Origin: Mediterranea massiliensis
GTDB taxonomy: Bacteria; Bacteroidota; Bacteroidia; Bacteroidales; Bacteroidaceae
Reading direction: 5' to 3'
Assembly: GCF_900128475.1 (NCBI RefSeq)
Contig: NZ_LT635838.1
Location: 498,536 to 562,535 of the forward strand
Length of the DNA stretch: 64,000 nt
This document shows positions 17,294 to 24,568 of this stretch, one piece after another. Every line of letters starts with the position of its first letter. The first letter of the stretch is position 1. The notes beneath the pieces were generated by a model, which had not been told where the DNA came from, made no database searches, and was given only the letters and a program-made list of their open reading frames with translations. Made by a program: the position numbers and the translations under genes.

Positions 17294-18261
17294 GTTGTTC
17301 TCTCTTTTTCGAAGTCTAAGTACGGGTATTTTTCGTTAAGTCGGTCTATTTTTAACAATATTTGTTCTAAAAAATTCTTATACGCTTCCGAGTCCGGACG
17401 GAAAGGTTTGTGCGCTAAGGCCTTACGGATGGCGTCACATTCGCCAATCACCCGCCGTGCCTCGTCCGTCAGACAGACGTCGCAGAAGCGCTCCCACACG
17501 TAGTCCACCGCCACGTCGGCCGGATGCACCATGTCGGCCGCATAGAAGCGGTAGTCGCGCAGCTCGTCCGTCAGCAGTTCGTAGGCGGGGAAGTAGCCCA
17601 CGACATCGGGCAGAGCCTCCACCAGCGCGTCGGCTGCCAGCAGCAGAGTAGCCTTGCTCAGCTGGTTGGCATGCAGGCCGTCGCGGATGTGGCGGATGGG
17701 GCTCACGGTAACCAGCACCCGGAGGCGCGGATTGCGGGCCCTCAACGCGCCGATCAGGTCGAGCCAGTCGGCCGTCACCTCCTCCACCGTCAGTCGCCGG
17801 CGGCGGAAGCAACGCTCGGGCCGCTTGTGGCAGTTGCCCACGATGCGCCCCGTCTGCGCGTCCTCGTACACCCAGGCCGTTCCCCACGTCAGCACCAGCG
17901 CGTCCAGCCCTGCCAGCTCTGCCTGCAAAGCCTCCAGCCGCGCCCGGATGCGTGCCAGCGCCTCGCCGGCCGTCGGTGCGGAGAAGTCGCCGTGGTGCAT
18001 CGGGCTGTGCCACAATCCGCCGTACGCGTACAGATCGCCCTCGGCATACACCTTCCCGTCCATCGCCTCGCGCAGGGCGGCCGAGAGGGAAAGCGGGTTA
18101 TAGAGCACCCCGTAGGGGTTGACGTCGCAGGCAAACTTTGCCTCTACCAGCCTCGCGCCGATATTCGTGGCGAAGCAGGAGCCCATCAGCAGCAGGCGGT
18201 CGCGTTGCGAAAAGCGCGGCAACCCTTCGGGCATCTCAACGGAAGTATAAAATCGGTTCAT
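17269..18261 (-). CDS. GSCFA-domain protein
   Basis: 330 residues from the chosen start MNRFYTSVEMPEGLP. An upstream in-frame ATG at 18312 is rejected because the -7 element at 18267-18274 lies between them. The GSCFA motif that names the family is present as LLMGSCFATNIG near the N terminus, followed by NPYGVLYNPLS and LTWGTAWVYED. The fold is predicted in the literature to be SGNH-hydrolase related; no substrate is established to my knowledge. It overlaps murF-alr by 25 bp, a neighbourhood I recall in other Bacteroidales, suggesting a link to cell envelope work. Confidence 0.88.
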   Translation of the reverse strand: MNRFYTSVEMPEGLPRFSQRDRLLLMGSCFATNIGARLVEAKFACDVNPYGVLYNPLSLSAALREAMDGKVYAEGDLYAYGGLWHSPMHHGDFSAPTAGEALARIRARLEALQAELAGLDALVLTWGTAWVYEDAQTGRIVGNCHKRPERCFRRRRLTVEEVTADWLDLIGALRARNPRLRVLVTVSPIRHIRDGLHANQLSKATLLLAADALVEALPDVVGYFPAYELLTDELRDYRFYAADMVHPADVAVDYVWERFCDVCLTDEARRVIGECDAIRKALAHKPFRPDSEAYKNFLEQILLKIDRLNEKYPYLDFEKERTTCRIRLKK

Positions 18262-18266
18262 AAGGA

Positions 18267-18274
18267 CAAAGGTA
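18267..18274 (-). promoter_or_regulatory. -7 element of the GSCFA-murF-alr operon
   Basis: Minus strand TACCTTTG lies 5 bp before the ATG at 18261, implying a leaderless or very short-leader transcript. Confidence 0.5.
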
Positions 18275-18446
18275 AGAAAAAACTGATATAACGCGAATAT
18301 AAGAATCAACATACAGGTTTAAATATCGGTGACAGAGCGATAAAAGCCTTCCACGCACGGCGCCCGATCAGGGCATTCAAAACGACGGCGCCCCGGTTTC
18401 CAGCGCCAGAAATGACAGCCATTTATCGCATGCCGAGAGTTTTTGA

Positions 18447-18511
18447 ACGCCGCACTTTTTCATCGCCTATCAGCTGGCTATCAGCGCATTGCGTGTTGAA
18501 AAGTGCGGCGT
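18447..18511 (-). terminator. 13-bp perfect inverted repeat at the left end of the accessory region
   Basis: ACGCCGCACTTTT at 18447-18459 pairs with AAAAGTGCGGCGT at 18499-18511. It is downstream of the DUF5675 gene on the minus strand, so it may terminate that operon. It may instead mark an element end. The remainder of 18262-18566 holds no gene I can support. Confidence 0.45.
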
Positions 18512-18566
18512 GTTTATGTTTGTTAAATGCTCACGAGGCATCCTTTTCCAGCCCCTCGCGCCATCC

Positions 18567-18974
18567 TCATTTCACCGTGATCCACACACCCTCGCCGCGC
18601 TCTTTGGCTTCGACGATGCGCCGCTTCAGCAGGCGGACGTAGCGGGTGGAGTCGACCACATGGCCAGCCTTGCGGTTCTCGCCCGGGAGGATGCAGCCCG
18701 CCGTGTCCGCGGGCGTGTTGCCGGCATGGATGCGGATGCCCTCGAACAGGGGCACGTGGAGCAGCAGGGGCAGCCACCGGCAGAACTTGGGGCTCCAGGT
18801 GATGACCACCGGATAGCGCCCTTCGGGGATGGCCGTACGCCCCTTCACCTTGTGCTTCTTCTTCAGGTCGCGCCACGCAGGCTCCAGCGTGTCGCACACG
18901 TATGTTCCGTCTATCTCCAGGCGGCCTATGGTGTAGGTCTTACGCTTGGCGATTCTTGTCAATGTCATTTCCAT
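18567..18974 (-). CDS. DUF5675-family protein
   Basis: 135 residues. The sequence TIGRLEIDGTYVCDTLEP, the IPEGRYPV segment and the HAGNTPADTAGCILPG segment are characteristic of DUF5675. These are small proteins found in phages and phage-like loci and suspected to act on cell wall or in lysis; no reaction is proven to my knowledge. Its start overlaps the 3' end of the DUF3987 gene by 35 bp, so the two are likely translated from one message. In similar Bacteroides loci an amidase often holds this position. Confidence 0.75.
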   Translation of the reverse strand: MEMTLTRIAKRKTYTIGRLEIDGTYVCDTLEPAWRDLKKKHKVKGRTAIPEGRYPVVITWSPKFCRWLPLLLHVPLFEGIRIHAGNTPADTAGCILPGENRKAGHVVDSTRYVRLLKRRIVEAKERGEGVWITVK

Positions 18975-21267
18975 CTCTTCTGAATTTTAATTTTTGGTAA
19001 TTGTCATTTGTAACAATTGTAACGTAACGTCTATATTTCCATTGGCGTAGCATATTAGAAGTGCCTTTGGCATCCAATCCTTCCCACTGGCGAACCCGTA
19101 CGGCATCCTCAAAGGAAAATTCATCGGGCAGCAGCTCCAGCAGATTACGCCGTCCGGGCACCTGCCTGCCCCTTCCCATCCCCTGCCGGTTGGCCTCCTC
19201 GATGTCCGCCCCGAAGAACTCCATCTTGCAGGCCAGGTCGTACTGGAGCGACCAGCGGATGAAGTCCTCGAAGGTCTTGTCCCACTGGCAGCCGTTGGCC
19301 ACGAAGAGCACGCACGCCTTCAACCAGGCGATGACGTTGGCGCGGAAGGAGAGGTTTTCGTACACGCGGCTTTGCGAGAGGCGGGCGAACTCGGCACACT
19401 CCTCCTTCAACGTCTTGGCCAGTTTGTAGGCCTGCGGGCAATCTATCAAGCCCTGCGCCTTCACAAGGTTCTCGATGTAGGGGCGAAGCTCCTCGTCGAA
19501 GGCGGCATCATACGTGCCATAGACGGGCATGTCCGCGCCGATTTCGCGTTCGGGGATGGTGCAGAAGTTGATGCGGCTTATCGGCCCGTCCGTCAGCACG
19601 CGGCTGAAGTAGCGCTTGCCTTTCTGGATGGTGGTCGAGGCATTCCAGTTGAAGCGGATGGTCACCTTCTCCGTGACGCTCTGCACGCCCACGCGCGTCT
19701 GTCCGTAGCGGTTGCCGGGGTCGAAGGCCAGGCACATGATTTGGAATTGCTGGCCGCCCCGTCCGCTTCCACGCAAGGCATCGAACTGGTCAATCTCGTT
19801 CAGCTTCGTGTAGAGGAAGTGCCCGTCCGCCTCGGCCATGCGCATCACGAAGGCGGGGTTGGTCATGTCGGCGTCAATCTCTTGGATGATAAGCCCTTCG
19901 GGTCGTTGGCGTTTGTCCTTGTTGGCTCCCTTCGAGGTGACTTCGTTCTTCCATTCACGCTCGCGGCGCAGGTTGTCCTCGTCGCGGCGGCGGATGTCGG
20001 CCATGATGCGGTTGATAGGTTCGGAGATGCAGTCCTTGCCCGCGCCCGTGCCTGCCATAAGGACGTTCATCAAGGTGGCTTCGTGCTCCACGTTGTCAAT
20101 ATATCGGAATCGTACTTTGTGCAGATGCGCGGCCAGCGAAGGAAAGACGGCGTGCGCCACGGCGGGCTTGTAGACGTCGGGGGTGCGGCTGACCAGGAGC
20201 TTTATCAGGGCAGGCAAGCGCTTTGGTAATGAAGAATGAAGAATGTCGGCTTCGCCTCCGAATGAAGAATTTTCATCCTCCGCGGTCGATTCTTCATTCT
20301 TCATTCTTCGTTCTTCATTTTCAAGGGCCTCCCGCATCATCTTCGGCATGGAGTACCATTTCGCCGAGCAGGCGGAGTGTATCAGCCCCTTCATCTCCTC
20401 TTCGGAGAGGCCGTAGCGGGGCATCACTTGCAGGAGCAGCGCCTCGTCGTTGTCGGCAATGTAGCGCAGGTGCGAAGCCAGGCGGTGGAGCTTGTCGTTG
20501 CGCTCGCCCTGCACAGGTTCGCCACCCGCCAGGCGGAACCATTGTTGGATTATTTCTGAATAAGGAATGCCCTTAAATGTAGGGACGCACCACGGTGCGT
20601 CCGCTTTGGGCGCATTGGCGGCATCGTCCGTGTGGGGCGCATTGGCGGCATCATCGTTGGCATCGGACGCATCATCGGACGCACCATGGTGCGTCCCTAC
20701 GGAGGGGTTGGCAGGGGGCAATTCTTCATTCTTCATTCTTAATTCTTCATTTCCAAACAGCCTCTCCTCGTCCACATACAGCGTATGGTCCTCGGGCACC
20801 ATGTAGATGCAGCGGCTCACGTCCTTCAGCGCGCCGTCCGCCTGAAAGCCCACGTCGGCCGAGAAGCGCTTCTGCGCCTCCTGCGGCGTCATGCCGTCGG
20901 GCAGGACGATGAGCACGTGCGTGCCGCGCCTCACCGACTCTTCCACCAGCAGCACCTGCCACTTGCCCTCTTTCTGCAAGGCCAGCGACCGCTCCAGTAT
21001 CTCGGCCGAATGACCCTTTTCGTCGAAGTCCAGCATCAGCCGCGGCAGGGGCTTCAGGGCGTCCGCCGCCGCGCGGTGGTTGTCTCGGAAGGCAGCGCAA
21101 TGAGGTGTCCAGATGGGCAGCCGCCGTTTCAGTTTCTCGTCGCCCGCCTCGATGCGGCGACACATCTCCGCCAGCCAAGGCTCGCGGCGCATGGCCTCCC
21201 ACTCCTGGCGGGTGGCCGGAAGGGCGGGAGCACCATGCCCCCGTCCGATACAAGTAAAAATGTTCAT
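18940..21267 (-). CDS. VirE N-terminal / DUF3987 primase-helicase-like protein with repeat-derived insertions
   Basis: 775 residues. About 1-175 is the VirE-N (BT4734-like) domain, which includes LMLDFDEKGH; about 240-320 resembles a primase C-terminal helical domain; about 350-700 is DUF3987 with a P-loop GTGAGKD and WNASTTIQKG later. Such proteins are frequent in Bacteroidota genomic islands beside HU-like and smalltalk genes and probably act in DNA replication of mobile DNA. Two linkers are foreign: NEELRMKNEE plus an alanine/aspartate-rich stretch after the first domain, and NEERRMKNEE...DENSSFGGEADILHSSL before DUF3987. Both are encoded by interspersed repeats kept in frame. The C terminus carries a TTGTAACAATTGTAACG block at 18999-19029 resembling the palindromic region near 28.1 kb. 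Confidence 0.82.
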   Translation of the reverse strand: MNIFTCIGRGHGAPALPATRQEWEAMRREPWLAEMCRRIEAGDEKLKRRLPIWTPHCAAFRDNHRAAADALKPLPRLMLDFDEKGHSAEILERSLALQKEGKWQVLLVEESVRRGTHVLIVLPDGMTPQEAQKRFSADVGFQADGALKDVSRCIYMVPEDHTLYVDEERLFGNEELRMKNEELPPANPSVGTHHGASDDASDANDDAANAPHTDDAANAPKADAPWCVPTFKGIPYSEIIQQWFRLAGGEPVQGERNDKLHRLASHLRYIADNDEALLLQVMPRYGLSEEEMKGLIHSACSAKWYSMPKMMREALENEERRMKNEESTAEDENSSFGGEADILHSSLPKRLPALIKLLVSRTPDVYKPAVAHAVFPSLAAHLHKVRFRYIDNVEHEATLMNVLMAGTGAGKDCISEPINRIMADIRRRDEDNLRREREWKNEVTSKGANKDKRQRPEGLIIQEIDADMTNPAFVMRMAEADGHFLYTKLNEIDQFDALRGSGRGGQQFQIMCLAFDPGNRYGQTRVGVQSVTEKVTIRFNWNASTTIQKGKRYFSRVLTDGPISRINFCTIPEREIGADMPVYGTYDAAFDEELRPYIENLVKAQGLIDCPQAYKLAKTLKEECAEFARLSQSRVYENLSFRANVIAWLKACVLFVANGCQWDKTFEDFIRWSLQYDLACKMEFFGADIEEANRQGMGRGRQVPGRRNLLELLPDEFSFEDAVRVRQWEGLDAKGTSNMLRQWKYRRYVTIVTNDNYQKLKFRRDGNDIDKNRQA
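20228..20321. repeat. AATGAAG/ATTCTTC repeat element inside the DUF3987 gene
   Basis: Same arms and core as the murF copy, including CCGAATGAAGAATTTTCATC. In frame, encoding DENSSFGGEADILHSSL. Confidence 0.85.
20579..20700. repeat. Second repeat type inside the DUF3987 gene: paired GTAGGGACGCACC palindromes
   Basis: GTAGGGACGCACC...GGTGCGTCC at 20579-20602 and the matching inverted end at 20677-20700; each end is itself palindromic. Between them GGGCGCATTGGCGGCATC occurs twice. All is in frame, encoding the THHGAS...APWCVP linker. Confidence 0.75.
20721..20752. repeat. Single-arm ATTCTTC repeat inside the DUF3987 gene
   Basis: ATTCTTCATTCTTCATTCTT and flanking units, in frame, encoding NEELRMKNEEL next to the palindromic element. 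Confidence 0.75.
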
Positions 21268-21275
21268 GTTTTTCT

Positions 21276-21347
21276 AATTGATAATTGATAATTGAGAATG
21301 GATAATCATTGCTTCATTCTCCATTTTCCATTTTCCATTCTCCATTG
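21276..21347. repeat. AATTGATA / CCATTTTCC repeat element
   Basis: Left arm of AATTGATA units and right arm of ATTCTCCATTTTCCATTTTC type, between the DUF3987 gene and the next gene upstream. Same family as other intercistronic copies. Confidence 0.7.
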
Positions 21348-21349
21348 TT

Positions 21350-21739
21350 TCACCATCTCGTCTCCAGTTTGCGGCTGGCATAGTAGGCGTCGATGCGCCG
21401 CCCCTCCAGGGCGCGCAGGGCGCGGATGTCGTCGGAGGTCAGCGAGGGTCGGAAGCTCCATTTCTCGATGATCTGGCCGCGCTGGGTCATCATCACCCGG
21501 CAATGCTCTGTGGCAAAGAGGTCGATGTAACGTGGTCCTGTCCCCATGTTGTAGGGGCTTACGCGTGTGCGTCCGTCCTCCTCCACCGTGATGCGTCCCT
21601 TGTAGGAGGCCCGTCCGTCGGGCGTGATGGGTGCTTTCTCCACTTCCCAGGCGCAGGGATAAATGTTGATGTTGCCGTTGGCCAGGAAGGCCGTCTGTGT
21701 GTCCATACGGACGTCTTGTAAAAAATATTCCTTCTTCAT
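21350..21739 (-). CDS. Hypothetical protein of the DUF3987 module
   Basis: 129 residues from MKKEYFLQDVRMD; the longer in-frame start at 21808 is less likely because it runs into the repeat-rich spacer. No family is recognised. The sequence has alternating hydrophobic and charged segments (GRITVEEDGRTRVSPYN, RYIDLFATEHCRVMM) suggesting a small beta-rich fold, then a helical basic C terminus. It lies between the DUF3987 gene and another small ORF on the same strand, probably in one operon. Confidence 0.65.
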   Translation of the reverse strand: MKKEYFLQDVRMDTQTAFLANGNINIYPCAWEVEKAPITPDGRASYKGRITVEEDGRTRVSPYNMGTGPRYIDLFATEHCRVMMTQRGQIIEKWSFRPSLTSDDIRALRALEGRRIDAYYASRKLETRW

Positions 21740-21827
21740 CTTACTGAATGTTTTGGAGGGGAAGAAGCGAGAAACGCGGCCGCATTGCTCTCCAGGAGAT
21801 TCCTTCACCTCGCTCCACTCAGTTAGT

Positions 21828-21900
21828 AAATTGAGAATTGAGAATTAAAATTCTTCATTCATCATTCTTCATTCTTCATTTTATTAGTTCTTCATTTTAA
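21828..21900. repeat. AATTGAG / ATTCTTC repeat element
   Basis: AATTGAGAATTGAGAATTAA followed by ATTCTTCATT units, in the gap between two small genes and reaching the 3' end of the 92-residue gene. Confidence 0.7.
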
Positions 21901-22162
21901 TAAGTTCCACCGCCAGAATGTCCTGAAACATCTGTCCGTTGTATTCGCGTGTCTGGAAGCGGAGGACGGCATACACCAGCTCGCCCGCATAAAACTTGCA
22001 CGAGGCCAGCTGCCCCAGCATGGCTGCCACGTACGTGTCCTCGTACTTGCCGCCCACCTCCTGCAACACGATGTTGCACTTCATCACCTGTCCGTTTTCG
22101 GCCTTCTGGCTCTGCACCGCGAAGGGTTCGCCCTGCATCACTACTTTCATAATTCGTTTCAT
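21884..22162 (-). CDS. Small hypothetical protein, possibly OB-fold
   Basis: 92 residues: MKRIMKVVMQGEPFAVQSQK, then KCNIVLQEVGGKYEDTYVAAML, then ELVYAVLRFQTREYNGQMFQ. The strand pattern and QDILAVELIKMKN ending recall small single-strand-binding-like (DUF3127-type) proteins, but this is only a resemblance. Position at the head of the DUF3987 operon would suit a DNA-binding accessory. Two terminators separate it from the three-gene cassette upstream. Confidence 0.6.
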   Translation of the reverse strand: MKRIMKVVMQGEPFAVQSQKAENGQVMKCNIVLQEVGGKYEDTYVAAMLGQLASCKFYAGELVYAVLRFQTREYNGQMFQDILAVELIKMKN

Positions 22163-22189
22163 CTTCTAAAATTTTTAATTAAACAAAAA

Positions 22190-22226
22190 CTCCTGCAACC
22201 ATCTGTTTTTCCGATGATTGCAGGAG
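22190..22226 (-). terminator. Second terminator of the three-gene cassette
   Basis: CTCCTGCAA at 22190-22198 pairs with TTGCAGGAG at 22218-22226, with inner CATC/GATG pairing. On the minus strand it is followed by TTTTTG. Confidence 0.75.
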
Positions 22227-22247
22227 CAAAATTAGGGGATAAAAAAG

Positions 22248-22275
22248 CCCCTGCCGAGAAAAAGCCCGGCAGGGG
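22248..22275 (-). terminator. First terminator of the three-gene cassette
   Basis: CCCCTGCCG at 22248-22256 pairs with CGGCAGGGG at 22267-22275. On the minus strand the stem is followed by CTTTTTT, a textbook intrinsic terminator, 48 bp after the last gene. Confidence 0.82.
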
Positions 22276-22323
22276 ATAGTTTGAGGGAATAAGGGAAAGT
22301 TCAGGGGATGGTTGAGGGGCAGT

Positions 22324-22809
22324 TTACCGTTCTTCTTCCAGCGACTCCATCAGTTTCATGGCCGTCACAATCTGTTTGCGCGGAGCACCCTGGGCAGACG
22401 AAAGGCAACTCTTCCATTGTGTCACCTTGGTGGTTTCCAGCATGGCGGGCACACCAGCTTTCTTCAACGAATCATAGTTCACAGCGGGTCTGACTTCTTT
22501 CATCCCCAAGTCTTCCATGGCTCTGCAAAAAGCTTTCATTTCTTTTGGATAACCTCTCAGCTCACTGAATACCCGATACACCGCATACCATTGCGTCTGT
22601 GTGGTGAAAATGCGATTACCGTCCACATCCGTAGCAGCAAGCAGCCGCTCCAGCACGTTCTTGTCTCTCTGTTCGCTATCCGCCAACGGCCTTTTTTGCG
22701 GCTCGTGTGCATGCACGTGCTTCTGTCCCACAAATTCTGTACCGATAAACGTCCCTCCCGTGATGACCGCACCACCTTCGGTGTTGATTTCAATTTTGTT
22801 GTCACACAT
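22324..22809 (-). CDS. Three-gene cassette, gene C: hypothetical protein with N-terminal GG-x-GG-F-TEF motif
   Basis: 161 residues. N-terminal NKIEINTEGGAVITGGTFIGTEF resembles the C-terminal end of the preceding gene product (IINTGGGPAIMGGSFSETEF), at both protein and DNA level. The rest is helical: WYAVYRVFSELRGYPKEMKAF and a lysine-rich C-terminal helix (VTQWKSCLSSAQGAPRKQI). No enzyme motif is seen. The gap to gene B is 19 bp. The shared motif suggests the two proteins use the same docking or assembly surface. Confidence 0.7.
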   Translation of the reverse strand: MCDNKIEINTEGGAVITGGTFIGTEFVGQKHVHAHEPQKRPLADSEQRDKNVLERLLAATDVDGNRIFTTQTQWYAVYRVFSELRGYPKEMKAFCRAMEDLGMKEVRPAVNYDSLKKAGVPAMLETTKVTQWKSCLSSAQGAPRKQIVTAMKLMESLEEER

Positions 22810-22828
22810 ACTCCGATCTGTTTTTCAA

Positions 22829-23479
22829 TTAGTTGAATTCCGTTTCTGAAAAGCTGCCTCCCATGATGGCTGGTCCTCCGCCTGTATTGATAATATTTTT
22901 TATAACCGGCATCATACCACGGCCAGGTTCCTCCTTGCAAACAGCCGCCTCCAGCACCTCATGGATTTCATCGGTCAAATATGAATCTCCACTCCAGTAG
23001 CGGTTCATTCGCGTCCGAAGCCCATCTTCGCCCATACGGCAAACCAGCGTACCGATCCACTGTTGCCATGAAGCGATTTCCGACTGCCGGGCATGATTGT
23101 CCAACTCCATCATCAGCCCCATCGCCAGAGTACGGCATGCAGCCGCATCCACCAGCGCCAGGCATACAATGAGCGTCATCATCACTCCTTGCACGTACAT
23201 TTCCATTTCGTCATCGGGCACATCAATGCCCGCGCCACGGATTTCATAAGCCAGCATGTCCCATGTCGTCTGGCACAAGTAATGTTTCCGGTCGGGGGTC
23301 TCCTTCATGCCATCCAACACGTCGGATAGCTCCAGCAGCACTTCTTCGGGAGTCAGACGCAACACATGCGCACGGCTTGCACAGTGACGGGCGACGTCCG
23401 CCACCAGCCTGTATAGCATATCACCATCAAACCACTCTCTTATACTTTCTCTTTCTTTTACGTTCAATCTGCGTTGCAT
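22829..23479 (-). CDS. Three-gene cassette, gene B: hypothetical helical protein ending in the shared motif
   Basis: 216 residues from MQRRLNVKERESIREWF; a start at 23509 is also in frame. Gene A overlaps the beginning by 53 bp, implying translational coupling. Mostly helical with acidic and hydrophobic stretches (LTPEEVLLELSDVLDGMKE, MYVQGVMMTLIVCLALVDAA). The C-terminal 25 residues are glycine-rich and repeat the motif found at the start of gene C. I do not recognise a family with certainty; it may belong to one of the Bacteroidales DUFs. Confidence 0.7.
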   Translation of the reverse strand: MQRRLNVKERESIREWFDGDMLYRLVADVARHCASRAHVLRLTPEEVLLELSDVLDGMKETPDRKHYLCQTTWDMLAYEIRGAGIDVPDDEMEMYVQGVMMTLIVCLALVDAAACRTLAMGLMMELDNHARQSEIASWQQWIGTLVCRMGEDGLRTRMNRYWSGDSYLTDEIHEVLEAAVCKEEPGRGMMPVIKNIINTGGGPAIMGGSFSETEFN

Positions 23480-24407
23480 CGTTATAATCTTTTGTATATT
23501 CGCGTACATCGTCCAGCCAACTCACCAGCGCATAGGCCGGTTCGTCGTCGGCACTGCTTCCAATGACACATTGCCCGTTGACAAAGTGGTTCAAGGGCTC
23601 TTCCTCAATGTCGAACGTTGCCAGTTGGCAATCGCCGTTACGGAAGGCTTTCCCATGTTTGAAGTGAACGACTATCTGATAGCCATTGTTGCAACAGAGT
23701 CCCACCATCTGCGCCAAGTCCTCCTGTGTGCGATCCAGTTTCAGTGTACCTTGGCTTGTCGCATCCAGTTGATACTGGCTCTTCGCCGCACCCATCAGCC
23801 GGGAGAGGTTGTTCAGGTATTTCAGGAGTTCTATCATTGGAGCAGGCGCATCAATGGGTCCCGACTTTTGCAGGTCGGAAAACTCGAACACGACTCGCGT
23901 GATGCATTCATCTTTGCGGCGCATCCGATACTCTACCGCCTCCCAAAAATCCATGACGAGCATCTTGGCCCGAATTTCGATAGTCAGCCCCGCATCGGCC
24001 AGCTGGGCATGGAGCGATTCTTGCAGGATGTCACGTACCTTGTCCGGTTCTCCGTCAAAGGCTCCCGACTGTTCGATGGCCATCTGCCCCACACCGGGTC
24101 GATTGTCTATCAACACGTGGCAATACGGATTCGACTCCAATTTGTGTTCCTTGTAGTCTTGCACCAGCGTGAGGTGCTTCACGTTGCACACACGCATCAA
24201 CGTCACTCCGCCCCGCGTCTTCAGTACCGCATTTGGATAGAGAGTCGGTTCGCCCGTCTTGGCCGATGTATGGAAAAGGTTGAGTTGCTTAACAGAAAGC
24301 AGTTTGTCCAGATAGTCCTGTCCGATTGTCCCGTTCATATTTTCCTGCTTGAAAAGCGACTGTTCGCCCGTCTTCACAAGCTCGTATTTGTAAATTGTGA
24401 ATTTCAT
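23427..24407 (-). CDS. Three-gene cassette, gene A: hypothetical protein, 326 residues
   Basis: MKFTIYKYELVKTGEQSLF at the N terminus, then a mixed alpha/beta body (NPYCHVLIDNRPGVGQMAIEQ, DILQESLHAQLADAGLTIEIR, MIELLKYLNNLSRLMGAAKS) and a very basic C terminus (ERKRKRKYKRVV). Cysteines occur in the CCNNGYQIVVHF segment. No catalytic motif is obvious. It is the first gene after a good promoter and the largest of the cassette. Placement between a restriction-modification operon and a mobile-DNA primase makes anti-phage or element-maintenance function a fair guess, no more. Confidence 0.7.
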   Translation of the reverse strand: MKFTIYKYELVKTGEQSLFKQENMNGTIGQDYLDKLLSVKQLNLFHTSAKTGEPTLYPNAVLKTRGGVTLMRVCNVKHLTLVQDYKEHKLESNPYCHVLIDNRPGVGQMAIEQSGAFDGEPDKVRDILQESLHAQLADAGLTIEIRAKMLVMDFWEAVEYRMRRKDECITRVVFEFSDLQKSGPIDAPAPMIELLKYLNNLSRLMGAAKSQYQLDATSQGTLKLDRTQEDLAQMVGLCCNNGYQIVVHFKHGKAFRNGDCQLATFDIEEEPLNHFVNGQCVIGSSADDEPAYALVSWLDDVREYTKDYNDATQIERKRKRKYKRVV

Positions 24408-24500
24408 ATTCTTTTCACCTGTTTTGTTTTCATTGCAGATTGTCTACGCCTCTGGCAGCGCACGTCTTTGTCCGTGCACCAAGCGCGTGTTTTACGTTTG

Positions 24501-24530
24501 CAAAGATAACATCTTTTTCAAACAGTCCAA
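24501..24530 (-). promoter_or_regulatory. Promoter of the three-gene cassette
   Basis: Minus strand TTG (complement of 24528-24530), a 19-bp spacer and TATCTTTG (complement of 24501-24508). The leader to the ATG at 24407 is about 85-90 nt and contains GCGC-type short inverted repeats. Confidence 0.7.
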
Positions 24531-24568
24531 GAGCCGAGAAGAGAAAGAATATACACATCTCCACTTCT

